A stretch of DNA of 64,000 nucleotides from Zasmidium citrigriseum (GCA_002786025.1 NHNW01000003.1:248001-312000), one strand, 5' to 3'; shown: positions 31,212-43,165, counted from the stretch's first letter. A program made the numbers and translations. Notes: a model not told the origin generated them from the sequence alone.

Positions 31212-33865
31212 TCAATCTGTCCACCTCTGACTCCTTCCATACGAAACCGTCTGTGGCAACCCCCGATCCCTGTTAATCATCCTCATCAACCTTCTTCTAA
31301 AGAAGTAAACAACAAAAACCACCACTCCCGCAACCCAAAACTTCAACATGCCCCCTTTCTTCTCCTCAAGATCCTCTCGATCATACTCCTTCGCCCAATC
31401 CGGCGGACTCTTCTGCTCCCTTCTCAAATCCGGCATACACATAACCTTCACAATCAACGCATCCCAACCCGTCCAATGCCTCCTCCCCATCCCCTCACCC
31501 GTCGCCGAGTCGTAAAATTCCCACGCCGTACCAGTCTCTTTCCAGGAATTGAAAACCGTTTTGATGAGATTCTGACGGAGCGGGACATAGATTTCTGCGG
31601 CTTGTTGGGCGTGGGGGCCAGGCGAGAGGGCGAGTTCCAGGAGGCGGAGGAGCAGGAGGTAGTTGATTTGGATGCTGATGGGCCCGCGGTAGGAGCAGGA
31701 AGAGGGGTCTTTGTGGTTTGTTGAGGAGCAGGTTTGCGGGTCTGCAGGGCTGAGACTGCGGATTCCGTGGCGGGACCAGAGGCCATGCCTTTCGTCTTGG
31801 AGGAGGGCGAGGATGGAGGGGAGGCGTGGGTGGTTGGTTCCTAGGAGGCCGAGGGCGAAGGGCATGACGGAGACGTAGCCTTTGTGGCAGATGAGTTTGT
31901 GTTCTTCGTCGGCGACGGTGGCGTCGCAGTAGGCGTTGTTTTTGCGGGACCAGTGGAGTTTTTCGAGGTCTTCCATCATGTGGACTTCTTGTTTGGCGAA
32001 GGTGGCGACTTCGATGTCGTCGCCAAGGTGTTGGGCTATGCGTTTGAGGACTTTGGCCATGGAGATTACCCAGCTGAGGGCGTCGACGTGGAGTTCTCCT
32101 GGGTGAGGGGGCTCGGGGCGAGGGTAGTCATCGAGGCCACTTGCTGGGCAGTGTCCTGGTTTCCGGCCTCGCCAGCGGTATCCAGTCGCTTCTTCTCTGG
32201 CGTACTGGCCCTTGCCGCCGAGCTGGGTACGGCGGAACCAGGAGTAGTGGCGTTTGAGGAGGGAGTATAGTTCTGTGATGATGCGGTTGGCTTCCATGGG
32301 GTTCTCGAGATAGTCTGAGTATGCTCCTAGCTTGGCTCCACCTCCAACAGAGATGATGTCGACAATCGCTTCCACTACCATGAAAATGGTCGGAGGAGTG
32401 GCCAGGTGTGGATACTGTACAAGATCCGAGTTACTTGTGCTGCGAGCTTCTGGGCCCAGAATTTGAGTACTCGCAATCCAGCCATCCTCGTCCATGAGGT
32501 TGAGCCAGCCTCGAACGATGTCCAGAGCAAGATCCATGTCCCAATCCATAAGCACCAGAAGATGATACCCAGAATCTCCGAGAGACCCGCGTGGTGAGGA
32601 AGATCTCGAAGAAGTCATGGACAGCAGTGATGCCGGTGCTTGTCCATGTGGCATAGCTCGTTCTTGAGCATCAGCTACGCCTTTCCAAAATTCGAGACCT
32701 TGCTCGTCGTATTCTGGGGCCTGTGACATGTCGACCACGTTGTCTCCGTGAAAGAAGCCCATACCGGCCAGTAGATTCGAAATCATTGACTCAGCAAAGT
32801 CACGATACTCTCGGCCCGAGTATATCTCGCTGAGTGGGAAGACTGTCGCAAATCGTTTCTGAAATTGCTTGACGCTATTCTTGATTCTGTTGGTGATGGC
32901 ATCGGCTACGACAGTCAGCAGCCTGTCTCCATCGAGATGTTGTCGAACTCACAGGGCTGCGAATATGTGCTGGTACCGTTAGTGTAGATGATGTCGAACT
33001 TTGAGAGTCAGTGACGCATTGCTGTAGATGGCGTTGCTCTCTTACTTCGAAAGCCCCCTTGTAGCTGCGAACGATAAAGTGGACGTTCTCTTTGCCATGT
33101 AGAGCTTTATTGGTATCCTTTTTGCCAGAGACCACATCTAGGAAGATGGCTTACAGACCCGTTAGCTTAGTCGTTGGACCATCTTCTGCGCGACTCACAC
33201 TTGGTGTTCCACACCTGATCCTCCGTCGCAAACACGCTGTGAAGTAAGGCTGATCGATCCGCATTGGACCCAAGATTCTTGGTAGTATCTTGTACCGTGA
33301 GCTGAAACTCGTCGAGACCTGGACTCTTGCCTTGACATCGCACGGCATTTCCAGTCGTCCAGTCGTCCAAATTCGCACACTTCAATTCACTCTTTTTGTC
33401 TTTGGGATCGTGTTCCATAGAGGCATAAACAATCAAGGTTGATTCCAGATTCCTTGGCGCATCTCTTCTTGGAGCACCCTTGACTCTCACGGCCCAGTCG
33501 CCAATGTTGTCAGCAGGGAGTCGAACAAAGTGAGTCGTAATGTCAAGCTGATTAGTGAGATCCCCAACAGTTTGCGTGCCGCCTATGCGTGGGTCATAGG
33601 CCGTCCAGCTGGGTCCGTGCAATTCATTGACCAGATCACACTCGTGGCGAAGAGCTTCCGGTGCAAGGGTTTCATCTTGTGCCCCTGTCCACATCAAACC
33701 AAGTAGAACGCTTTTCGGAACCATAGGCCGCATGCCGAAGCAAAGAGAAGGTCTGTACGGGCCCCATAGTAGTGATGACTCCTCTGGCCCCCCAGAAGCT
33801 TGGACGGCTTGCCATGATAATAGGGAGGCCACCAGCAATTTGGTCAGTGGTGCTCCCGTACGCAT
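31212..33865 (-). CDS. cwh41: Processing alpha-glucosidase I (GH63)
   Basis: Four exons (33199-33865, 33046-33149, 32953-32998, 31212-32905) join in phase to 836 aa, about the usual length for fungal members. Glucosidase I trims the outer alpha-1,2-glucose from Glc3Man9GlcNAc2 in the ER, the first step of N-glycan processing. The N-terminus is a signal sequence or anchor (LLVASLLSWQAVQA). The N-terminal domain follows with SLLWGPYRPSLCFGMRP; the catalytic (alpha/alpha)6 domain begins in exon 4 and includes GFFHGDNVVD, the DWDMDLALDIVRGW stretch and GPISIQINYL near the end. A hydrophobic span followed by RRR close to the C-terminus (about residues 792-806) could be an additional anchor. The exon 1/exon 2 acceptor is AAG, an unusual one, and could be off by a few bases. 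Confidence 0.92.
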
Positions 33866-34741
33866 TGTTTTGGTTCAAAGCTCGCTTGGGTAAAGCATTC
33901 ATAAGCGTTTTATATTTCGAGTGGCCAACATTTTGTTCGTTGCCTGTGCCTCATCCACCGGAATCCTGAGCCCCGTGGTAAGTTCGGATCTGATTGATGC
34001 TCGTGAGTGTCAATATGTTGTCCTTTCCCTCTTCGGCCCGTGTTCCTGGCAAAATCGCGATCTTTCTTGTGAGACGTTGTTCATGCTCTCGTCTGCCAGC
34101 TGACATGAAGTCGAGAGTAGGGAGATATCGGCTAGCCGGAAGAGGAAGTAACAGTTCGTTAAATCAGGAGAGCGTAAGGTTCCGACTAGGCGGAAACCCT
34201 CCAATTGACGACACTCGCACGTGCCCTTTGTGAAGAGATCGACATTGTTCGCTTCTTATTCTCCGTAGCTGTGCAGTCATTGGCGAGAAACGCTGTGACT
34301 TGGCAACGGTCAGGATGCCGAATTCCACACCAGTATTGCCGGCGGTCCTGAGCCGAAGTACAAAGGACGACATCGATTCCACTCACACTGAATATGGTCG
34401 ATGCATGCGGCCAATGTTGGTTGTGATACAGGCGAGAATGATGGAGGTGGCAGTCGAGAGCAGGAGCAGGTTGGAGTGTGAAGTCGGGAAGCCACGACCC
34501 CTGAATCGGGGCTCGGCCCGAGCATCCGACTTCAGGTCTTGAGAGAGCGGGCAAGAGTTGCAGAATACGCTTCTCCAAACAATACATGTTGAAATATTTC
34601 GTTTAATGGACCTTCTGGACTGGCGTTGAAACCAAGGGAACACCGTCCGAGCTGAGTACTCCCGCAACACACCGAACCGGAGCCTGAAATGCAAGAAGAC
34701 GGCCCAATTGATGCATTGCCTGCCCTCCACATGACGACCGA
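33866..34741. other. Intergenic stretch
   Basis: Upstream DNA of glucosidase I and downstream DNA of the HET gene. Frames of up to 133 codons have no domain or splice logic. Nothing supported. Confidence 0.5.
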
Positions 34742-36905
34742 TCAAATCACACAGATGGTGTGCAGCTTCTTCTCAGCATTCCACGAGACGCAAGGCAGCT
34801 CGCGCACTCTCTTCCGGTCACCAAGCAACTTCTTCCTTGAATCATGTGCGTGGCACAGACCAACGCGCGAGAAGATACCCTTTTCCCGATCCTCGCATCG
34901 TAAGAGCAGCAACTCAAGAATAGGCCAGTACTCGGGATCATCGACAAGCTCCATACAGAAAAGCATGTCGTTGTCGTTCTCGAACTTGAAATCTCTCGGC
35001 TGGATGTCCAGATAGACCATGTCTGTCATCGATCCAGAGGTAGAGAGGGCTGCTATATTAGGTATTGTGATTTCCCAACGTAATGGATCGTCTCGGTACG
35101 ATTTGACGTGGACATTGGCTCGTCGCAGAATGCCTTCCAGGTAAATGCGCCCACCGTTCAGGGGCCCGAATTCGTCGTCAGTTGCGAGATCGAGCTCGAC
35201 CGCCTTGACACTGAGGCGCAGCCCTTGGTCTGTAATCACGCGCGGGATAATGCTTGAGTTTCTGGAGAGCCACGACCAAGTTGGCGCTATGTATGTCTCG
35301 ACTTGAGGTCCCGGTTCACCGTCGCAGTGCCACGATAATTCGCTTGCAAGGAATCTGCGCCACATTCCCGCAACGTATGTGTCCTGAGTAAGCCCTTTCA
35401 TGTGCTTAGCAAGGCCCATGATCGCCACAACCTTGTCTTCTGCTTTCGTCAAGGAACTTCTACTGTATGCCTGAGCAATCGCAGTCCAGAAGTCGTACGC
35501 CCAGAACTTGCGATCCCGGTAGGGTCCGTCGGTCTTCTCCAGGATTCGACCAGACAATTCCGGATCCAAGCACTTGAAGGTCGGTTTGGGCCCGTCAGCG
35601 GACCACAGCCCGTCGGGAAACGATTCGGTAGCTTCTAACTCCCGGCACTCCCAGAACATTTGCGTTTTACCGAAGTGGAGCACCCTTTTCGAAAGCATAC
35701 GCTCTTGTAAGACCCATCCTCTCTTGTTCAATGGAGCAGACATCACGTTATCCGCCCAGAAGGTCCTGTCAACGGCAACGCAAGGTGTACTGCCGCCGGC
35801 TAGACCCTCCACCATGAGCGCGACATGCTCGAAGCCTTTTGCGGTGTGGTCTCGCGTCGTGAAAAGGCCTTCGGAACCGTCAATTGCGCCTGTTGCTGAG
35901 ATGTTGAAGTGGCCATGACGATAGACTTTGTGCATGAGTGAGGCTTCGCGAAGCCAGTCGGAGTCTTGGTCCTGCTGGTCTTGCTTGATGCACAGAGAAT
36001 CGATCCACAGATAGCGGGATCCAAGCGTCCGCACCACGGATACTGCGTCTCGAAAGGTCAGAGGTAGCTCGGACACTCGAATGGCAGTCTTGAAATTTGA
36101 CTCTGTGCTTTCGGTGAGACGCGGAATGTCTGCTCGTCCCCATCGGTGGCTCAATGTCACATAAGGCATAGGGGTCTTGCACGACACGGTATCAACCAGT
36201 CTTATTGTCCCGTTTATGGCCAGACCAACGTCCAATAGCCTCGTAGGGTTCCAGTCGCCCCGGTCGTGGTCATCGTTGCAAGACCGGTGGCTGTTGCAAC
36301 ACTTCTCCAGCCACTGCAACGCCTGATTTCTGGTCTCATCAATCGCTGTGGTCTCAGAAGCGAACCCAATCAATCGCGTCATAGAGAGCGTGCCTATAAG
36401 TGGTCAATGAGCAATCGCGATGAAGAATGCGGGACGGGCTCGACTCGCCCTTTTCTGAATACAAGTCGTACATCTTACTCACGCGCGGTTGCCCAATGAG
36501 ATTTTCTAGCAGCGTTGACAACGAGATATGTAGACACCAAGGCCCATCTTCTCTGATGACGTACCGTACTGAGTGCCGGATTCGAGAAGCAATGAATGAG
36601 GTCTTCGAGTCTTGCCACTCGAATTCATCAGCGATTTTTTCGACAGTGGCCCTCGTGCAATGCTTCTGCCACTCGTAGCGGCTCTCATCGTGGAGGCTAG
36701 GTCCTTGAACGATGGCATCTGCACGTGCCTTTGGACTCAACTGCATCCATAGGTTATAGCATATCGAGCATTTCTCGTCCTCTGCCGCCTTTCGTAGGCC
36801 TTCCACATGTTTGTGATGGATGACGGTTGAATCATGTTTCCTTCGGGAGTCGTAGACCAGTTCGGCTTTGCGTAAGAGCACCTTCTGACATGCTTGGCAT
36901 ACCAT
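34742..36905 (-). CDS. HET-domain protein (heterokaryon incompatibility type)
   Basis: Exon 1 (36479-36905) and exon 2 (34742-36393) give 692 aa. The N-terminus has paired cysteines (C3/C6, C46/C49) resembling a small zinc-binding module often found ahead of HET domains. The HET core is clear: PYVTLSHRWG, LPLTFRDAVSVVRTLG, RYLWIDSLCIKQD, then W(L)REASLMHKVY and the later NKRGWVLQERMLS. HET domains trigger a cell-death reaction when non-self partners meet; most genomic copies have no assigned recognition partner. Two overlapping donors exist at the intron. Only GTAAGA (from 36478) keeps frame; the adjacent GTGAGT (from 36482) would shift it and stop within a few codons. No NACHT or repeat domain is present. 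Confidence 0.92.
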
Positions 36906-37222
36906 TTGCCCTGGTCTTCTGACAGCTTTTCACAATGTTTGTGAGCCGTGCTGGTGCGGCTGAAAGATTTCTTTTGGCTGCACAGCTGACGCAGCCCACC
37001 TGTCATTGGCAAAGATCACCTGCCTTGAACATCACGTGCCGGATCTGCAATGCAGTCAATACCTCTTCGAACTATGTGCGGATCTTTCTGGCGGTGTTAT
37101 TGATAGTATTCACGACAGTCGGTAGCTGTGGTGTTTTGATCCACAGAATTCCCCTTTTTGTTTTGCCATGAAGTTTGCAGTTGTTGGCCGAACAGGAATC
37201 CAGGACCGAGCTCCAAAGAATC
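36906..37222. other. Divergent intergenic region
   Basis: Upstream of the HET gene (minus) and of a small plus-strand ORF. No other feature seen. Confidence 0.5.
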
Positions 37223-37573
37223 ATGCATATCAGCGTGGGTAAAGCCCGCAAAGACCAGCCAGAAAGCCCGCCTGTACAAAGTTTTCATGAACAATTCGCG
37301 AGGTACCCGTTCATGCTCTACGGCAGAGGCATCGGCCGCAGTGGCGATTCGGCCATCTACCTGCGGCATCTGTGTCAGAGAGTCGGAGACACTTGCAATG
37401 GAAGACTGAAGCCCGATGCACTACAAATGGAATTAGCAGCTGCAGAGCTTGCAGGAATCAACTGGAAAATGCTAAGGGAATCGACGTTTCTCGCACGCGT
37501 GGCAGAAGAGTCCAGATTGGATCTTGCTGTCTTGCAGGATACTATGCAGCAGAGCCACCATCGAAAGTCTTGA
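37223..37573 (+). CDS. Small hypothetical ORF
   Basis: This uninterrupted frame has 116 codons from ATG 37223 and is open upstream to 37172. The composition is protein-like (FHEQFARYPFMLYGRG, then a helical ELAAAELAGINWKML stretch), with no signal peptide or membrane span. I do not recognise a family. It lies tail to tail with the AKR gene, with 34 bp between stops, and head to head with the HET gene. It could be an unspliced remnant of a longer gene with a missed 5' exon or chance coding; confidence is low. Confidence 0.35.
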   Translation: MHISVGKARKDQPESPPVQSFHEQFARYPFMLYGRGIGRSGDSAIYLRHLCQRVGDTCNGRLKPDALQMELAAAELAGINWKMLRESTFLARVAEESRLDLAVLQDTMQQSHHRKS

Positions 37574-37607
37574 GCGAGCACATTGAACTCTACCGCATCT
37601 TCGGATC

Positions 37608-38655
37608 CTATTTCTTCGGTTGCCAGTCTATAATGCTGTACGTCGCCTTCTGCAGATCTGGTGTCCATAGAGCGTTCAGTTCATTTGCCAGATCCCCATC
37701 CAGTGGGCCTTTCTTGATGCTGTCGAGCGATTGTTCGAGTTGGCAGATCCTGCTAGCGCCCAAAATCAAGACATCGTCATCTTGAAGGGCTGAGTGGTGG
37801 ACGATCCAGCGTAGACTGACTTCGCCGGTTGACAACCCTGCCTTTTCAGACAAAGCTAGGATCTTGTCATAGTATTCGTGCAAGGCGGGGCGATCGTAGA
37901 CTGAAAAGGCATGTTAGCTTAATTCAAACCACCATCTTCGGAGTCAATAGAAGGATCCATACAATTCCTACTCATAGGAGCGGCTGCGTGTGAGATGAAT
38001 CGAGTACCTGTAGTTTTGTCTGGTCTGAGGTTGCCATTCAGGAATCCTCCCCCGAGTGGCGAGTATGCAGCGAAATGTATGCCCTCTTTGCGCAGCAGCG
38101 GGAATAGGACCTCTTCGTACGTACGCACCGCCAGGTTGTACTGTCCTTGGAACCAGGTTGGCCTGATGAAGTCGTTCTCCTTGGCTATGTCTAGCCATTG
38201 CTGCATCATCTGAGGAAGACAGTTGCATAAGCCGAGCTATGATCGTAAGAAACGAGAATTCAGGCAAGTCTTTGACCTTTTCTCACCTCAGAGAAACGAC
38301 CCTTTTTGTAGACGTCGTCAAACGCTTTGGCTTGCTGCTCGATTGGCGTGGCGAAATCCGGTCCGTGGATGTAAAGCACGTTGACTTTGTGCATGTGCAA
38401 TCGCTCGAGAGACTTCTTCGAGCTCTCTTCAATCTTCTCTGGAGTCAAGGTTCCGGCACTGTCCCTATTGGACAAGATCTTGGTGTCAATAGTGAATCTG
38501 TCCCCCATTCGAGCCTCGCCGAGACTGGTCTCGGAAGCACCTGCTTGGTAGACTGCGGCGCTGTCCAATCGTGAAATGCCATATTTGTGAAGTACTGGTT
38601 CGAGCTCCTTTAGATCCAGGCCTCGTATGTCGCCGAAAATGACTCTTGGTGGCAT
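37608..38655 (-). CDS. Aldo/keto reductase, AKR7 (aflatoxin-aldehyde reductase) type
   Basis: Three exons (38287-38655, 37963-38236, 37608-37900) join in phase to 311 aa. The AKR tetrad is visible: Asp and Tyr in RLDSAAVYQ, Lys in FTIDTKI and His in VLYIHGPD. The barrel continues with WFQGQYNLAVR and AAYSPLGGGFLNG, and cofactor-binding residues occur near LILGASR. AKR7 enzymes reduce dialdehydes and other reactive carbonyls with NADPH; in fungi they are common detoxification enzymes and are also found in metabolite clusters. The protein is slightly short for the family, and the N-terminus begins directly with the first strand (PPRVIFGD). The second intron contains a good branch site (AGCTAAC). 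Substrate unknown. Confidence 0.9.
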
Positions 38656-39902
38656 GTTTGTGAAAGTGCAAGCGGTGGATGCGGTCTTTCCTTGCACTCA
38701 ATGCCGCCAGTCAAATATTCTCCTGTTATATGTTATTCAGAAAGACGGCAGCTGCGTCAGCATTTTGGCTCCCACTATCGCCCAAACAGCTACGCCCAAG
38801 ATCACGTATCACCGAGGCCGATAAAGGATGCTCGGGCTCGCTCTGGCTTCCGCCGAAGGCATGAGTTCCATTGGTGGCGAATGGTTCATCTCGAGCGCTC
38901 GTGAAGCTTGTGGCGTATTGATGGCCTGTTGCATGCAGATGAACGAGAAAGTCGAGATTGCTCCTGCCACCTATTTTTGGAGCGCGATGCTGCCAAGCAT
39001 GTCTCACGTCCGACCTCACCCCATCGAATTCGAGAGACCTTTCATACTCACCATCAATAATGACTTGTCAGATACCTGAGAGAAAGCGAACGGGCGATTG
39101 TACTCTGTGACGAGCGAGAAACAGACCACCCTCATCCACCGAGCCACGCTTCCGGACCTCTACGCGAGGACGCTCAGACCTGATTGTGGATATGTTCCAC
39201 TCCCCTGCCTGGTATCGAACTCCAAGATCTAGTAGGCTTGGAGCCTTGAGCCATCGAACAAGCGGTCTGATGTCCGTGTCAACTTGCAAAAGTCTTTGGA
39301 CAAACGAGAGACCCTCGTTCTTCTTTGGAGTATTCGACGAGGCTCTCGCCGATGTACCCCACGGAGGGTGTCCGATGGTAAGCTCGTACCAAACCTCGAG
39401 CAATGCTCCGTGAGGACGACGCCGACGTCATGGCTGAATCCTGCTTGAACTCGGTCGGGTGCTTTTTGAGCATGAGAGTCCCTGACTAAACGCAATATCC
39501 TTCCTACGCTTTCGCCGTTTGGGCTTGGCAGCGGCTGAAAGTGGCATCTCTGAAAACTTTTTAACGCGGCTAGGAATCCTTCACGCCACCGCTGCAAGGC
39601 ACGACAGGCTCATCATGCTGGCAGCTGCGTCTTCAGTCCATCATAACCAGTCATCAAGATATGCCGTGTCACCCGCGAAGACGGCGATACTCAACGTTCT
39701 GCTCCTCCCTCCCGAGGTCGCTAAAGGCGGAACAGGCTACCCATGGTGTCGATCACTGTAGGACGGACCAAACCCACGTTCAACGACTATTCGTGGCAGT
39801 GTGCCTGCGTTAGTCCAGGCTGCTTCCAATCACAAGAAGGTCCATCAAGCGACGCAAACGCAATGCTCCAAGAGTTGCCTCAAATGAAAGTTGAGTCTGA
39901 AC
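38656..39902. other. Intergenic stretch, 1.2 kb
   Basis: Frames on both strands at 38726-39079 overlap and neither has motif support. The right side is upstream DNA of the LysM gene. No gene called. Confidence 0.5.
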
Positions 39903-39912
39903 GATATATAAG
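39903..39912 (+). promoter_or_regulatory. Possible TATA element of the LysM gene
   Basis: The sequence gatatataag lies about 100 bp before the ATG of the LysM protein gene, a spacing that fits a TATA box with a short leader. Based on sequence only. Confidence 0.35.
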
Positions 39913-40008
39913 TGTCGTGTGCCCATTTCCTGAAGTACTTTCCTCAGCATTCACAACATCCGCCACACAACCTCATCACACAGACGATTGTCAGTCATTA
40001 CTATCAAC

Positions 40009-40626
40009 ATGCAGCTCACACTCTTTACTCTCGGTGCCCTTGCCACCGCTGCGACATGCTCGCCATTCGCCATGCCGGAAGCTTTCTCTGGTTCTCTCGA
40101 AACCCGCCAAGACAGCAACTGCACTGAGTACTGCTCCAACAGTGCCGGCTGCGTAAGTTGCTCTTCTCGCCTTTCGAGTCATCCAAGCTAATTCACAATA
40201 CAGGTCTGTACCGTTCGCCCATCAGACTGCACCGCCTTCTACACCGTCCAGCCATCAGACACCTGCTTGAGCATCGCCAAGTCCTACAACAACTTCACCG
40301 TCACCCAATTCTACAAGTGGAACCCATCCATTGGACAGACATGCTTCGGTCTCCAGGCATACGTCCCAGTCTGCATCAACACGCCATGGTACCAATACAC
40401 GCCACCAGTCCAGCCTGACTTCGGAACCCACTACACCCCTGAGCAGACTCCCGTCCCGATCATGCCAAACATCATCGACAGCTGTCAGAGCTTCGAGCTT
40501 GTTGCACCTGGCAAGCGTGTCGATGAGTTGGCTGAGGAGAACGGCTTTGCGGTCGATGATTTCCCCAAGTGGAACGGCAATGCTACTACTGCCTGGGCTG
40601 CTTACTGGGTTTGCGTGAAGGCTTAG
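40009..40626 (+). CDS. Secreted two-LysM protein, candidate chitin-binding effector
   Basis: Exons 40009-40152 and 40204-40626 give 188 aa. A signal peptide (MQLTLFTLGALATAATCS) is followed by a short Cys-containing spacer. LysM1 spans about residues 60-105 (YTVQPSDTCLSIA then FYKWNPSI), and LysM2 about 142-186 (FELVAPGKRVDELAEENG then FPKWNGN). LysM modules bind chitin oligomers. Small secreted LysM proteins of plant-associated fungi, such as Ecp6 of Cladosporium fulvum, hide chitin fragments from plant receptors or shield hyphae. No enzymatic domain is present. Nine to ten Cys residues in the mature protein suggest several disulfides. LysM2 is more diverged and lacks the usual GDT. Whether the protein suppresses immunity, shields hyphae or serves another role cannot be told from sequence. 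Confidence 0.92.
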
Positions 40627-41169
40627 GAGGGCTGAAATGACATTGGACGAACATTGAAAAGGAAGCACATTTGAAAGCGTTCTACGCAGTCGTTACCGCA
40701 TCATGACCAACCACTAGATTGCATGAAGTGGACGGAAATTGGATAGATTGCATTTGAAGGCGTACATTACGAGATTGCATCAAGGGGCGTGAAAGGCAAG
40801 CCAAACGATAATGATTGAGATTGAAAGACATAGCAAAGACACTATACGCAATGCACAAATGCCAAGTAAGCTGAGCTAGTATTTGAAATAGGGACCCTTT
40901 TCGAAGAATATCGCAACCAATGAAGAAGCCAGAATGGCCAGTATCGCAGGACTGACGTCGCCAAACTCTATTCTCTTCACTATCTAAGGCGGAGATGCTT
41001 CTCCCATCCTCTCCGCGTCGATCTTCCAAGTGACGAAAGTTTGCCATGCTGCCGATAGAATCTTGTACCTTTAATATACCCAAGCAAGTCCTTGATATTT
41101 GTACTAGCTGACCTCCCTGAATGAATGCACCGGTGTCTTTGATCGATACCTCCTACAGCCACCTTCAAC
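40627..41169. other. Intergenic stretch
   Basis: 3' flank of the LysM gene and promoter of the flavoenzyme gene. No gene seen. Confidence 0.55.
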
Positions 41170-42621
41170 ATGGGCGACGCTGGAACAATCGAACATAATG
41201 CTCACAAGATTATCCCAAAGACGGCAATAGAACTCGTCTCCCAACCCTTGACCCTACCATGCGGCCTCAAACTCCCCAACCGCCTCGTCAAATGCCCCAT
41301 GCAAGAAACCCTCGCCTCGCCTCCAGACTTCGATCCACCAATCGACAAATTCCGAAACCTCTACAAGAAATGGTCCGAATCACAATACGGCCTCCTCATC
41401 ACGGGTCAAGTACAGGTTGACATCCGCTTCTTCTCCATCGCGGGCGATGTCTGCACGCATCCAGGGAGTAAATCTCCTGAGGTCATGGCGAAATGGAAAG
41501 AATGGGCGAGCATTGCACAAGCGGATGGGACGCCGTGTATTGTGCAGCTGGCACATCCAGGAAGGATGAGTCCTGCGGGAGCTGGCAATCGGCCAACGAG
41601 TATGCAGGCGCTGTGTCCGAGTAGTGTGCCTGTGAAGTTGGGGGATGGATGGTTTGATAAGCTTGCGTTGGAGAAGTTGTTGGGGACGCCGAAGGAGATG
41701 ACTTTGGAGGATATCGATGAGGCTGTGGAGAACTTCGTGAGAGGGGCTGTGGTGGCGAGGGATGCTGGCTTTGCTGGGTGTCAGTTGCATGGTGCGCATG
41801 GATTTCTGCTTTCGCAGTTCTTATCACCGCATACAAACCGCAGGACGGACGAGTATGGCGGTACTCCTGAGAAGAGGATGACTCTCCTGAAGCGGTTGAT
41901 CCATGAGATCAGGATTCGATGTCCGCCTCCTTACTGCCTCTCGGTCAAGTTAAACAGCGGTGATTACATGGGCAAAGAAGGTCTGCAGCAAGAAGAGGCT
42001 CTTGAACAAGTCCGCTGGCTCGTCACTTGTGGCATGATCGACTTCGTTGAGATCTCAGGAGGCAACGCTGAGCAGAAGCATTCGAAGCTTCACAATTCTT
42101 TCCCTACCAAGACGATCGATAAAGCGCCGAAGATGCGAGACAGTACCCGGATTCGAGAGGCTTTCTTCACCGACTTCGCAGAGAAGATCCAGGCAATGAA
42201 GTCTCCCATCCCGATACAACTCTCGGGAGGCTTCCGTTCAAGGACGGGCATGGCGGATGCGATTGATTCTGGGGTATGTGACCTGATCGGTCTTGGACGA
42301 GCAGCAGTCCTGGAACCAGAGCTTCCTCGAAAGACACTTCTGAATCCAGAGTTCGACGATGACCATGCGCTGGGCATGTCACATGTCGTCCGCGGACAGT
42401 GGTTTGCAAACCTCATTCCGGCCAAAGTCATTGGTGGCAGCTTGCCCATTCAGTTCTTCTACTACAACATGCGGAGGCTTGGGAGCGGATTGATGAGCGA
42501 TCCAAACGCTAGTATACCGTTTGTGTTCTTCAGTAATGTCTGGCAGGGGCTGAAGTCGTCGGTGTTGAAAAAGCTGCAGCGGCTTACACTTGCGAGAGCA
42601 GCGGCATCAGGACAGACCTGA
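41170..42621 (+). CDS. NADH:flavin oxidoreductase (Old Yellow Enzyme family)
   Basis: This single exon encodes 483 aa. OYE-family FMN enzymes reduce activated C=C bonds using NAD(P)H. The TIM barrel is recognisable: LPNRLVKCPMQE at the first strand, QLAHPGRM, the GCQLHGAHGFLLSQFLSP active-site strand with its His pair, the TNRRTDEYGG motif just after it, and the phosphate-binding IQLSGGFRSRTGM and CDLIGLGRAAV. The C-terminal about 90 residues extend past the barrel and include an aromatic, possibly amphipathic segment (FFYYNMRRLGSG) that recurs in fungal members of this subgroup. The protein resembles the NADH:flavin oxidoreductase/12-oxophytodienoate-reductase-like branch rather than classical yeast OYE2. 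No targeting signal. Physiological substrate unknown. Confidence 0.92.
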   Translation: MGDAGTIEHNAHKIIPKTAIELVSQPLTLPCGLKLPNRLVKCPMQETLASPPDFDPPIDKFRNLYKKWSESQYGLLITGQVQVDIRFFSIAGDVCTHPGSKSPEVMAKWKEWASIAQADGTPCIVQLAHPGRMSPAGAGNRPTSMQALCPSSVPVKLGDGWFDKLALEKLLGTPKEMTLEDIDEAVENFVRGAVVARDAGFAGCQLHGAHGFLLSQFLSPHTNRRTDEYGGTPEKRMTLLKRLIHEIRIRCPPPYCLSVKLNSGDYMGKEGLQQEEALEQVRWLVTCGMIDFVEISGGNAEQKHSKLHNSFPTKTIDKAPKMRDSTRIREAFFTDFAEKIQAMKSPIPIQLSGGFRSRTGMADAIDSGVCDLIGLGRAAVLEPELPRKTLLNPEFDDDHALGMSHVVRGQWFANLIPAKVIGGSLPIQFFYYNMRRLGSGLMSDPNASIPFVFFSNVWQGLKSSVLKKLQRLTLARAAASGQT

Positions 42622-43165
42622 CCAAGACTAGTGAGGCATCGTATCCGTAGCTCAGCCAATCCAAACAACGCTGCTTCATCATTCGGCTGAATTCGTTGTC
42701 CAAGCGAGCTCTGAAGAATGCGTCTGCAACTACAGCCAAGTGGGTTGGATCATGTTGGTTGGCGGCACAGGTCGGCTTGACGTCACGGATCCGGATCCAG
42801 ATTACATTCAAACCATGGCATATCTTTGATGCTTGAGGTTCGAGGGTAAGGGTCTCGATGAAGACTTCAGCTGAGCGAAAAGTGCATGAAGTGATGTTGA
42901 AGAGAAGTTGGAAGGTGCAGTTGTGAAACATTCACTTGGCGGTCAGGAGCGACGTCATTCCTGCCCAGAATTCTCAGATGACAGGGATCTTGTGCCCAGT
43001 GACCAGGTTCTGTGGACTTTGATCATCATCGACATCCACTCATCTGTGAACACCACAAAGAATTCGATTTTGCTGGTCATTCGATGTTCTGTCGACAAGA
43101 AGAAAGTTGAAAGAAGAAGTTCATCGAAGTCACGACTGAGCATCTGAAAAAGACCAAACGCCATA
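42622..43165. other. Intergenic stretch
   Basis: Between two plus-strand genes. No gene seen. The right end is the leader of the GH64 gene. Confidence 0.55.

Noticed and set aside
34742..38655. HET protein, small ORF and AKR7-like reductase as a metabolite or self-recognition cluster
   Set aside because: No backbone synthase, transcription factor or transporter lies next to them; proximity alone is not enough.
38726..39079. Overlapping frames on both strands between the AKR and LysM genes
   Set aside because: Each strand looks equally coding and neither has a domain, so there is no basis for choosing.
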